A stretch of 64,000 nt of DNA from DASSNU01 sp035701265 (GTDB taxonomy: Bacteria > Gemmatimonadota > Gemmatimonadetes > Gemmatimonadales > Gemmatimonadaceae), in assembly GCA_035701265.1 (NCBI GenBank), contig DASSNU010000014.1:57070-121069 (forward strand), written 5' to 3'. Positions within the stretch are counted from its first letter, which is position 1, and each line of letters begins with the position of its first letter. The notes below the pieces were generated by a model. It searched no databases. It saw only the letters and a list, made by a program, of their open reading frames with translations, and was not told the DNA's origin. Shown in pieces: positions 35,130 to 43,563 of the stretch. The translations under genes and the position numbers were made by a program.

Positions 35130-35509
35130 GGCGCGCGCGTGGAGTCGGACGGTGCGCGGCTGGCGATCGCGTCGAGAGCGGCAAGCGCGGCCGCGCGATC
35201 GCGCTGGGCGAGCGTGAGCGCTACGAGCGCGCGTGCGTAGCGCGCCTCGGCCGTGGCCTGGCGTGCACGCACCGCGGCGCGGTTGGGATCGTTCTCGCGG
35301 GCCTGACGTTCCGCCTCGGAGAGATACGCTCGGGCGGCGAGAAAGGGGGCGGGTGCCAGGGAGTCCGCGCCGGCGTGGCGCGCTTGCTGGATCGCCTCTT
35401 CCGCCTCTGTCAGCGCGGCGCCGGCGTTCCCGGATGGCGGAAAGGGCACGCCCGCCGTGGCGCAGCCGGAGAGGAGCGCGATCGCGGCGAGCACGCTCAC
35501 GGATCGCAT
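35126..35509 (-). CDS. DUF4398-type lipoprotein
   Basis: The 127-residue product has a lipoprotein signal ending LLSGCAT, then an all-helical, Ala-rich domain with PFLAARAYLSEAERQARE, as in DUF4398. GGGAG precedes the ATG at 35509. It is the first gene of the DUF4398-OmpA-WYL unit. The product is probably a periplasmic partner of the OmpA lipoprotein, by analogy with similar pairs. Confidence 0.82.
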   Translation of the reverse strand: MRSVSVLAAIALLSGCATAGVPFPPSGNAGAALTEAEEAIQQARHAGADSLAPAPFLAARAYLSEAERQARENDPNRAAVRARQATAEARYARALVALTLAQRDRAAALAALDAIASRAPSDSTRAP

Positions 35510-35715
35510 GTCATCTCCCGAGTGTGCTGGGATATGCTATCCCCCGCCACTGCGGCGTGCAACCGCGCATCTCGCGGACGACTGCCGTCTTCCCCGCAGC
35601 GCGCCGTCTTCGTCTCGCGGCACGCGGTCGTCATCCCGCAACGCGCCGTCCTCCGGAGGCTCGGTGTCGTTCCGCCCCTCCGATCGGCCGGGAATCCCGC
35701 CCCACGGCGCGCGGC

Positions 35716-35744
35716 TTGCACTTTCGGTGTGTGTTCGGTATATA
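35716..35744 (+). promoter_or_regulatory. promoter of the radical SAM-imuAB operon with a direct repeat in the spacer
   Basis: TTGCAC (35716-35721) and TATATA (35739-35744) are 17 bases apart. The spacer contains TTTC (35722-35725) and GTTC (35733-35736), giving TTTC-N7-GTTC inside a TTCGGT direct repeat. The 11-base period resembles the GTTC-N7-GTTC LexA site of Alphaproteobacteria. A damage-response operator is plausible given the genes that follow, but unproven. Confidence 0.6.
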
Positions 35745-35773
35745 AGGCTCCCACCCTCTCCACCCATGGAGCG

Positions 35774-36937
35774 ATGCGGCAGGCCGTTCTCTTTCCGGAA
35801 ATCCTGGAGCGCGAAGGGCTCCCCATTCTGGGGGAGCAGCGCGACATCCGCTACCTGGGCTCGGAGGCGCGGAGCATCCTCAACCCTCCCGACCGGACGG
35901 GGATGCCGTACTGGTCGATCAATCCGTACGTGGGGTGCGCGTTCGGCTGCGCCTACTGCTACGCGCGCTACGCGCATCGCTACGTGATGGAGCGCGCGGT
36001 CGCTTCGGGGGAGACGGACGACACGCTGCGCCACGAGCTGGAGGCCATGCCTCCCTGGCTGGCCTTCGAGCGGCGCATCGTCGTCAAGCACAACGCGCCC
36101 GCGCTGCTGCGGAGCACGCTCTTCCACGGCGGGGAGCGGTACCGCGAGCTGCTCGCGGGCGCGGGGATCGTGATCGGCACCGCCACCGATCCGTACCAGC
36201 CGGCGGAGCGCCGCTTTCGCGTGACGCGCGGCGTGCTGGAGGTGTTGGGGGAGCTGGCGGGACTCACGGTCAATCTCATCACCAAGAGTCCGCTGGTGAC
36301 GCGCGACATCGATCTCCTCTCGCGCATCGCCGCGCGGTCGTCGCTCGCCGTGCACGTCTCGCTCATCACGCTCGACCGCGCGCTGGCGCGCCGCCTGGAG
36401 CCGCGCGCGCCCACGCCGGAGTCGCGGCTGCGCGCGCTCGCACGGCTGCGCGAGGCGGGGATCGAAGCGGGGATCAACTGCATGCCCGTCCTTCCCGGCA
36501 TCACCGACCACCCCGCCGCCCTCGAGGCGCTGGTGCGGCGCGCGTCGGAGGCGGGCGCCACGCACGTGAGCATGTGCACGCTGCGGCTGCAGCACGAAGC
36601 GCGGCAGCGGTATCTCCCCTTCATCGAGCAGGAGTTTCCGCATCTGGCCACGCGATACCGGAACGCGTACGCGCACGGTCATCAGGTGGGAGAGCGCTAC
36701 CGCGAGGGACTGCGCACGTTCTTCCGGAAGCTCTGCCGTCGCTACGGTGTGGCGACGCGCTCGCGGGTGGAGGAGGACATGCTGTCGGACGAGGAGCGCG
36801 AGGAGAGCGCGGGATCTCCGTTGCGCGGCGACGGACGCGGAACGTCACACGTGACATCGCCCGAGACATCGCACGACAGCGCGTCCGGTGATGTGCCGGG
36901 CGCGACATCGCAGCTCGTGCTCGAGCTCGGCGCATGA
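35774..36937 (+). CDS. PA0069/SplB-like radical SAM protein
   Basis: The 387-residue protein has the CX3CX2C cluster motif at Cys55, Cys59 and Cys62 in VGCAFGCAYC, flanked by SINPYVG and YARYAHRY. This is the COG1533 group that includes spore photoproduct lyase and the PA0069 family. The later segments GTATDPYQPAERRFRVTRGVLE and ARLREAGIEAGINCMPVLPGI are typical. The C-terminus (about residues 335-387) is a low-complexity tail. The function in this family is not settled, but its place ahead of imuA-imuB suggests a link to DNA damage. Start at 35774 has GGAG upstream. Confidence 0.85.
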   Translation: MRQAVLFPEILEREGLPILGEQRDIRYLGSEARSILNPPDRTGMPYWSINPYVGCAFGCAYCYARYAHRYVMERAVASGETDDTLRHELEAMPPWLAFERRIVVKHNAPALLRSTLFHGGERYRELLAGAGIVIGTATDPYQPAERRFRVTRGVLEVLGELAGLTVNLITKSPLVTRDIDLLSRIAARSSLAVHVSLITLDRALARRLEPRAPTPESRLRALARLREAGIEAGINCMPVLPGITDHPAALEALVRRASEAGATHVSMCTLRLQHEARQRYLPFIEQEFPHLATRYRNAYAHGHQVGERYREGLRTFFRKLCRRYGVATRSRVEEDMLSDEEREESAGSPLRGDGRGTSHVTSPETSHDSASGDVPGATSQLVLELGA

Positions 36938-37009
36938 GGGAGGCGTCGCCATGCCACCCGGAACGCACGGCGCGATGATGCGCAGGATCGTGAGGGAGCA
37001 AGCGTCCCG

Positions 37010-37879
37010 ATGTCGCTGAGCGCGCTCAAGGAGCGACTCGCGTCGGTGCTCGACGCGCCCAGGCCCGCGGAGCGCGGGCTGTCCACCGGCATCGATGCGC
37101 TCGACCGCGCGCTCGCGTACGGAGGAATTCCGCGCGGGCGGTTGACCGAGGTGACGGGAGCACGCGGGAGTGGGAAGACGACGGTGCTCCGGCAGGTGGT
37201 GGAGACCACGCTGCGCGCCGGCGGCTGGGTGGGGTACGTGGACGCCACGCGCACGCTCGCTCCGCGCGACTGGGGACGGCTGCTCGCGCGAGGCGGGCTC
37301 TGGGTGGCGCGGCCGGTGGTGGCGCGGCAGGGAGCGTGGTGCGCGGACGTGCTGCTCCGGAGCGGAGCGTTCGCGCTCGTGATCCTGGATGGCGCACCGC
37401 CGCTCTCGCGCGCGGCGGCCGTGCGGCTCACGCGTCTGGCGCGACAGGTGAACGCGGCGCTGGTGGTCACGGGAGATCACGCGCCGCTCACGCTCCTTCC
37501 CGGCGCGGTGCGGCTGGAAGTGTCGCGGCGCGCCACCGCCTTTCGCACGTCCAGGCAGGTCGCGATCACGATCGCCAAGGGAGGAGGAGCGAACGGAGGA
37601 GGGCAACATCGAACGGTGGAGGTGGTGTATGCAGTCAACGTGGCGCGTCGCCTGTGTGCGCATCCCGAGATTCCCGATCGGCGCGGTGTGGCACGCATCC
37701 AGGCGCCGTCAGGAAGCGGACGCGCAACTCCGGCTCCCGCTGGAGGGGACGCCCACCCCCCGCGCGTCCTCCCGCGCAAGCGGCGATGCGCCGAGCCACC
37801 TGTTGGTGTCGGACAGCACCCTCCCCCTCCCCCCCGACGACGGGCGCGCGACCGAACACGCCTCGAGACGTGTTGCTGA
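37010..37879 (+). CDS. imuA: ImuA/RecA-like protein
   Basis: The 289-residue protein carries a RecA-type core: STGIDALDRALAYGGIPRGRLTEVTG, the Walker A motif GARGSGKTT at residues 50-58, and the Walker B-like strand FALVILDGAPP. ImuA acts with ImuB and an error-prone polymerase in translesion synthesis. The family core ends near residue 213 (VEVVYAVNV). The last about 75 residues are Pro/Arg-rich and lie inside the imuB reading frame. GGGAG lies 10 bases before the ATG. A 72-base gap separates it from the radical SAM gene. Confidence 0.85.
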   Translation: MSLSALKERLASVLDAPRPAERGLSTGIDALDRALAYGGIPRGRLTEVTGARGSGKTTVLRQVVETTLRAGGWVGYVDATRTLAPRDWGRLLARGGLWVARPVVARQGAWCADVLLRSGAFALVILDGAPPLSRAAAVRLTRLARQVNAALVVTGDHAPLTLLPGAVRLEVSRRATAFRTSRQVAITIAKGGGANGGGQHRTVEVVYAVNVARRLCAHPEIPDRRGVARIQAPSGSGRATPAPAGGDAHPPRVLPRKRRCAEPPVGVGQHPPPPPRRRARDRTRLETCC

Positions 37880-39821
37880 ACGCGCATCGGAGCGCGTAAC
37901 GGAGCACGCATCGCCGGAGCGTGCATCGACGCGCGCGCCGGACGGTGCGTACGATGGTGCGTACGACGAGCAGCCCGTCGCGCTGATCGAGCACGGGCGC
38001 GTGCGTGCGCTCTCCACCGCCGCGGCGCGCGCGCGTGTGCGACCAGGGATGACTGAAGCCGCCGCGCGCGCGGTGTGTCCCGCACTGGAGGTGCTGCCGT
38101 GGGACGATCACGCCATCGCGCACGCGGTCACGCAGGTCACCGCCGCGCTGCTCGCCGCCAGTCCGCAAGTGACGCCCGCCGCGGGAGAGCCGGGCGTCTG
38201 GTGGGTGGGCGCCACCGGCTTTGGCGGAATGCTCGGCGAGCGCGCGCTCGCGCGCACGCTGCTCGCCATCGCGCGACAGTATCATCCACGCGCGCGCGTG
38301 GCGATCGCCGATGCGTGCGTCACCGCGCGCGCGGCCACGTGGGCGGCGCGGCGCGAGATGGTGATCATCGCTGAAGGAGGGGACGCGTCATATCTCTCCA
38401 CCGTCCCGCTCACGCTCGTGCCGATGGATGAGGAGCTGCGCGAGACGCTCGCCGCGCTCGGCGTGGTGACCGCGGGCGCGCTGGCCGCGCTGGAGGCGGA
38501 GGACGTGGAGCGCCGGTGGGGAGCGGAGGGGTTGCGCGCGTGGCGGCTCGCGCGCGGGGAAGATCACCGCCGCCCCGTGCTCGCGCGCGTGGAGGGTGCG
38601 CGCACGGTGGACGCGGAGCTTCCCGCACCGGCGAGCACCATGGAGCCGGTGAAGTTTCTCCTGCGCGCGGCGATGGAGCGTCTGGTGGCATCGCTCGCCT
38701 CGGATGCGCGCGCCGCGTCGGTGGTGGCCATCACGCTCACGCTCGACGTGCCGCGGAGCGCGCTCCCCGTGCACGTGGGGACGAGGGCGCGCGCGCACAC
38801 CGTCACGCGCGAGGTACGGCTGCCGCGCCCGGTGGCGCGCGTGGAGCCGTTGCTCGAGCACTGTCACGCGCTGCTCCAGCGATGGCCGCTCACCGCGCCG
38901 GTGTGCGGCGTGACCGTGTCGATCATCGCCACCGCCCCCACGAGCGCGGAGCAGGGCGATTTACTTTCTACCGGCTGGCGCGATCTGGGCGCGCTCGACG
39001 CCGCTGTCGCGCGACTGCGCGCGGAGCTGGGACCGCAGGGCGTGGTGCGTCCCGTCGTACGCGACGAGCACCGCCCCGAGCGGAGCGGCGCGTGGGTGGC
39101 GTACGGGTCGGAGGATGCGGGGGACGACGGACGCGTGACGCGAGACGGCGATGTGCGCGAGGGGGATGCGTTCGCGGTGAACGACGGCACGCACGACGTG
39201 GAAGTGGGAGATGCTCCGGGCGGCGCGGAGACGACCGCGAGCGACGACACCAACGATGACGTCGCCACGCCGGCTACGCGTGCGCGCGAGCGTGGAGTGC
39301 CGCGTGTGAAGGTGGAGCGCGGCGGCCGGCGTGGCGACTGGCGTGGCGACCGGCGCAGCGACCTGCGCGCCGGAGGCGCTTCGTCGTCCCGCAGCGCGGT
39401 GCTCCGCCTGGACGGTGCCGCGCGCCGGAGTGCTGCATCGCGCGAGGAGGTTGCATCACGCGAGGACGTTGCATCGCGCGAGGATGCTGTGCCGCGCGCG
39501 GACGGCGATGCGCGTGACGCCGGTGTGCGCAGCGGTACCGCGCAGCGGATGCTCGAGGAGCCGGAGGGGATCGAGGTGGAGTGGGCGGCTGGGATTCCGG
39601 TGGCGATGTGGTGGCGCGGGGAGCACGTCGTCTTCCGGCGCATCACCGGTCCGGAGCGGCTCTCGGGGGACTGGTGGAAGGACGGCTACCAGCGCGAGTA
39701 CTGGCGGTGCGAGAGCGCGTCAGGGGTGTTGCTGGTCTTTCGCGAGGCGGGGAGCGCGGCGGAGCGTGGGGAGGCGGAGCGGAGCGCGCCGCGGTGGTAT
39801 CTGCACGGGTGGGAGGATTGA
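37629..39821 (+). CDS. imuB: ImuB, Y-family polymerase-like protein
   Basis: The 730-residue protein starts with the ImuB-type strand RVACVRIPRFPIGAVW and keeps the palm segment VWWVGATGFGGMLG, but lacks the acidic residues that catalyse polymerisation. As in other ImuB proteins it would recruit partners and not copy DNA itself. An insert of about 80 residues near the N-terminus (residues 24-105) and a tail of about 130 residues (residues 495-630) are low-complexity and Arg/Asp-rich. The C-terminus returns to a conserved GIPVAMWWRGEH segment. The gene overlaps the imuA frame by 251 bases. Its last 43 bases recur at 43490-43532. No dnaE2 follows. Confidence 0.85.
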   Translation: MQSTWRVACVRIPRFPIGAVWHASRRRQEADAQLRLPLEGTPTPRASSRASGDAPSHLLVSDSTLPLPPDDGRATEHASRRVAERASERVTEHASPERASTRAPDGAYDGAYDEQPVALIEHGRVRALSTAAARARVRPGMTEAAARAVCPALEVLPWDDHAIAHAVTQVTAALLAASPQVTPAAGEPGVWWVGATGFGGMLGERALARTLLAIARQYHPRARVAIADACVTARAATWAARREMVIIAEGGDASYLSTVPLTLVPMDEELRETLAALGVVTAGALAALEAEDVERRWGAEGLRAWRLARGEDHRRPVLARVEGARTVDAELPAPASTMEPVKFLLRAAMERLVASLASDARAASVVAITLTLDVPRSALPVHVGTRARAHTVTREVRLPRPVARVEPLLEHCHALLQRWPLTAPVCGVTVSIIATAPTSAEQGDLLSTGWRDLGALDAAVARLRAELGPQGVVRPVVRDEHRPERSGAWVAYGSEDAGDDGRVTRDGDVREGDAFAVNDGTHDVEVGDAPGGAETTASDDTNDDVATPATRARERGVPRVKVERGGRRGDWRGDRRSDLRAGGASSSRSAVLRLDGAARRSAASREEVASREDVASREDAVPRADGDARDAGVRSGTAQRMLEEPEGIEVEWAAGIPVAMWWRGEHVVFRRITGPERLSGDWWKDGYQREYWRCESASGVLLVFREAGSAAERGEAERSAPRWYLHGWED
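39435..39488 (+). repeat. three 18-bp tandem repeats inside imuB
   Basis: Units start at 39435, 39453 and 39471, close to GCATCGCGCGAGGAGGTT with a few substitutions. They encode the repeated ASREEV, ASREDV, ASREDA peptide in the ImuB low-complexity tail, so the number of units can change without a frameshift. Confidence 0.85.
39779..39821 (+). repeat. 43-bp direct repeat, copy 1 (3' end of imuB)
   Basis: The last 43 bases of imuB, including its TGA stop, are repeated at 43490-43532 with one mismatch (G or A at position 15). The direct repeats bracket the 3.7-kb insert with the S8 peptidase genes. Confidence 0.9.
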
Positions 39822-39890
39822 CTACCCGCTCACCAGTTCCGTCAGGAGCGCGTTGTGCTCCATCCCGCGATGCTCCGCGTCGACCGGCAG

Positions 39891-42639
39891 TTACTGGTGT
39901 GATCGGCTTGGCGCGAACGAATGCGTGATACGCGTCGCCAGGCACCCAGGACCATGCAGCGGCTGCGTAATTCGGCGTTCAAGCGCCCCCGTTGCGACTG
40001 AGTGGAACTCCGTGATACACGTCGTGAACGTGGGGAACGGCGACGTGTACTCCATGACGAAATCCTGTCCAGTCTCCGAGGACACGAGAAATGTCGACAG
40101 CGATGCACCTGGGCGCGACGTAATGACGCGAGTTGCTCCGGTCCCGATGTTCACACCGACAATCTCCTCCGGTTGATTGGCGAGACTTGACGGCGAGACC
40201 GCGACGAGGATCTCCGAACCGTGCAGTGGGTACGCCTGCCCAACGGCGAATCCGTTGAGATGCGCGACGAGGCGCGGTTGGCTGCTCAACTGCCCAGCGC
40301 CTAGACCCGAGGTGTCCTGCACGAGAACATCGAACGCGAAAGTAGGTCGTGTCGCCTGCCGGATAACGACTAGAGAGTCGCCATCGTGGGACAGTACACC
40401 GTTCGGACGAGCAGTACTGGGAACAAGTTGCTCCAAGACGCTATCGCTTACGGGCGCACGCACCCAGTGTCTGTTCTGGAGAGTTATGAAGACCGCACTG
40501 TCACCGTCGAGCATCTCAACGTACTTCCCTCCGTGGAAGATCCGTGTGATCGTAAACGCGCCTGGACCAGCACTGCCGGAGGCGATGATGTCATCCGACG
40601 CCGCCCCCAACACCGGATCCCGCTCGATCGTGAGGTTATCGTGCTCATCGACGAATACCCTATTGCCGCAAATTGGTCCACCCGCCCGCGACGCCACCAA
40701 GCGGAGTGACTCGTACGCATCGATGATCGGGAATCCGCCGGCCGTGCGTCCACCGCGTATCGCGCCCTCGATGAGGTACTGTCGCACGTCTTGCGCGGTG
40801 AGTGAGGCATCCGCAGACAGCAAGAGACCTGCCGTACCGCTCACGAGCGGTGCCGAGAAGCTGGTTCCCGTAAGCGCGTGGACGCCAGTGCCATCCATTA
40901 CTGTCACGAGTTCTCCAGGCGCGGCAAGGTCGATATGACCACGCCCTGTGGCAGAGGGTGACAATTGTCCGCGGATGACACCAGCGCCTGTGACCACCAC
41001 GGTTTCCGTCGGAAGGCTATCCGCAATAGCCGTGAGTTGAGACCAGTAGGTGTCGCCACTCGGCTCCATGTTGCCTGCTGCAATCACCCAGAGTGGATGT
41101 TGCGGAAAGCCTCTAACCGCTTCAGCAATGGCATGTCCAAGCTCCGCGCGTGCCGTATCTTGTCCCGGCGTGTGCGGAGCATTTTGCAGTCCGTTCCGGC
41201 CGAGTGAGATGTTGATTACTCGTGCTCCATGAGCAAGGAGACCCGCAGCCGCGTTGAAGAATGCTGGCCAGCTCATCAGCTCCAAGCCACCTGAATCGAT
41301 AGGCGTGCCATTGGCGTGCCGCCGAGCCACATCATGTAAGTCGAGCTGCGCATGCCACATGACGCCGCAATGCCTGAACTGTCGTTACCACGCGCCGCAA
41401 TCACAGAAGCCACTGCGGTTCCATGCGTGAAACTGTCCGGCTGAAAGGACGGTGTGCCGGGGATGATATTGGGAACAATGTCGCCCACAGCGTGAATACC
41501 CATGTCGACGACGCCGATACGGGTGCTATCACCGGTGCTACAGCCCCAGGCAAACGGGGCATTGATCGCTTCCAGCGCCCACGTTCTTCGTGAACCGCTC
41601 CCGAATGCACTATCTGGATTCAGGCGGTAGTCTCGGGCGTGCATGCCGAGACCGTCGTCGGGCCGCAGCCATGTCGTACCACCAATGATCACCCAGTCCG
41701 GCATGGCCCAGGTGACCTGGGGCAGTGCCCTGAGCCTGCCGATGGCATCGAACAGCGTTTCGTTGGTTGGATCGGCTGGCAGCGAGACCAGGTAGAGACC
41801 GTCGCCGTTCCCAAAATTGGCACCGCCGACCACGATCCCATTCACCGCCTCGACTGCGGATTGACGATCGCTTTGTGAGGCTGTGATCAAGAAGTGCAAT
41901 GCCACGATATCGCGAACGAAGAGGCCGCTCCAATGAAGGGAATCCGCAGTGAGATTGTCGAAGTCGTACAGGCTGGCCGGCTCGGAGTCCGGCGGCACTA
42001 GAGGGACGACATTGCCGACAGTCGCTGCTTCCGACCACAACGTTGCGCGCAACATGTGGACGCCCGGATGAACAGCGATCTCGAGCCAACGCACGGCCGA
42101 CGTATCGCCCGGGGCCAACTGTTGCGGAGCGGCGCCGGACTCAAGAAGTGTGTCCATGCTCCAGCGACGCGCTCCGCCAAAGCTCGGTGCATTGCTTGCG
42201 ATTACGGAATCCGCGTTGGTGAACGCCAGGTACGTGTCGCTACGCCTGTTACCGGCAAGACCGGGCGGGGACACAACGATCAGACTGTCCTCCCAGCCGT
42301 ACACACTAGCCGGAGGTCGCACTACCTGCGCACCCGCATTTGCGAGCATCACAGGGAGTCGAAGCACACCGCCAGCGAACGCCGGCTTGTCACCTAGCAA
42401 CACATGGAGGCCCCCACAGGATCTGGTGGCCGCGGCATCGCCGATGGTAACAAACACCTCCCCACGCGCAGTCAGCGCAATGTCGAAGCGGCCACAACCC
42501 CGCATGTGGCCTGCGTGGCGCTCGACGGATGGGTCAATCGAACGCCCGGTGCCAACGGCTCGTCCGAAGCACACGCACTCAAGACAAACAGCATCAACAA
42601 ACCCATTACCGCAGCTAGCACATGGCGCCGGCTTGTCAC
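39891..42639 (-). pseudogene. S8 (subtilisin-like) serine peptidase, interrupted by two -1 shifts
   Basis: Joined across frames, this is one lipoprotein-type S8 peptidase of about 916 residues. The GTG at 42639 has a GGAGAG site and starts a signal peptide ending VLSAC. The frame then breaks at the GGGG run complementing 42498-42501. The next frame carries the prodomain and the catalytic Asp (IGVVDMGIHA) and His (THGTAVASVI). A second break at about 41366 leads to the frame with the oxyanion Asn (IAAGN) and Ser (GTSFSAPLVSG), followed by a strand-rich C-terminal domain. Both breaks would be repaired by one extra G. Decay or assembly error are both possible. Confidence 0.8.
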
Positions 42640-42781
42640 GCGCGCTCTCTCCTACCAGGGCGGTGAATTCACAATACGCCGAGCGACAGGCGTCGGGAGG
42701 CTTGGCTTGCTCACTCGATCGCCGACGCCACAGCCGGCTGGCCACTCATCTGATCGGTAACGCGTGACGACATCCGCGATC

Positions 42782-43285
42782 TCATGCCGGTATACGCGCC
42801 GCGCTACGGAGCCGCACGGCCCCGGTGCCTCTCAAGACCCAATCCGGCATCGCCCAGAGCACTTGCGGCATCCTGCGGAGGGCTCCGATGGCGTTGAATA
42901 GGCGCTCATTCGTCGGGTCCGGGCACAGTCTAACGAGATACAGGCCGTCTCCACGTTCGTCGACCGTCCCACCAACAACGATCCCGTGGATGTTCTCCAC
43001 GGCGCGCTGACGCTCTGCCTGTGTTGCGGATGGGCGGAATCGCACGACGACGACGTCACGCACGAACTGGCCAGACCAGTGTACCGAATCGGTCGTCAGA
43101 TTCGCTGCATTGTACATCTCGGCGGGCTCCGAATCCGGAGGCGGCACCGGCACGAATCCTGTCGCGGGCCAGCTGCTACAAACGACGGATGGCGCCGAGG
43201 AGACGGAACGCGTTCCGGCATGACAACCCAGCACTCCGACAAGGAGCGCCAGGACACAGATCACCATCCTCTCGCGGGACAACAT
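42782..43285 (-). CDS. free-standing S8 peptidase prodomain-like lipoprotein
   Basis: The 167-residue product has a lipoprotein signal ending GVLGC and then a domain nearly the same as the prodomain of the adjacent S8 peptidase: PPDSEPA, DSVHWSG-FVRD, GIVVGG, GDGLYLV, DPTNE-LF-AIG and a closing PQV-WAMPDWV. It stops where the catalytic domain would begin. Prodomains of this I9-like kind fold and inhibit subtilisins, so the protein could be an inhibitor or chaperone in trans. A truncated duplicate is the alternative. AGGA precedes the ATG at 43285. Confidence 0.7.
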   Translation of the reverse strand: MLSRERMVICVLALLVGVLGCHAGTRSVSSAPSVVCSSWPATGFVPVPPPDSEPAEMYNAANLTTDSVHWSGQFVRDVVVVRFRPSATQAERQRAVENIHGIVVGGTVDERGDGLYLVRLCPDPTNERLFNAIGALRRMPQVLWAMPDWVLRGTGAVRLRSAARIPA

Positions 43286-43489
43286 CGGTCCTGGCCTCAT
43301 CAGGGGCAGCACAAGTTAGTATACGGTGCCGGTGAAGCCGGCACACACCCCACTGTGGAGTACGGGCTCGAAACGTGACACTCGGATGCCACCGACGTAC
43401 CATCACGAGTGGCAATGCTGTTACTAGGACGCCTTGAGCCCGACTACATGCACCACTTGCTCAACGAACATCTCGGTGCTCCGTATGCC

Positions 43490-43532
43490 GCGGAGCGCGC
43501 CGCAGTGGTATCTGCACGGGTGGGAGGATTGA
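43490..43532 (+). repeat. 43-bp direct repeat, copy 2 (duplicated imuB end)
   Basis: This copy of the imuB 3' end has a TGA in the same position and one mismatch to copy 1. It is 31 bases from the stop of the minus-strand ADOP permease. It marks the right boundary of the S8 peptidase insert. Confidence 0.9.
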
Positions 43533-43563
43533 AGGAGATCCTCGCTTCGATCCTCGCCCCCCG

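Larger units (their letters stand above)
39822..43489. other. lower-GC insert between imuB-end repeats, carrying S8 peptidase genes
   Basis: This 3.7-kb block has visibly lower GC than the surrounding ADOP and imuB genes and lies exactly between the two 43-bp copies. Its genes are on the minus strand: a free-standing S8 prodomain and a broken S8 peptidase. No integrase, transposase or terminal inverted repeat is seen. It is best described as a segment acquired at the 3' end of imuB, by an unknown route. Confidence 0.65.

Noticed and set aside
35120..35773. In-frame extension upstream of the radical SAM start
   Set aside because: It covers the OmpA and DUF4398 genes in antisense and the operon promoter. 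The start at 35774 has a ribosome site and follows the promoter at the right distance.
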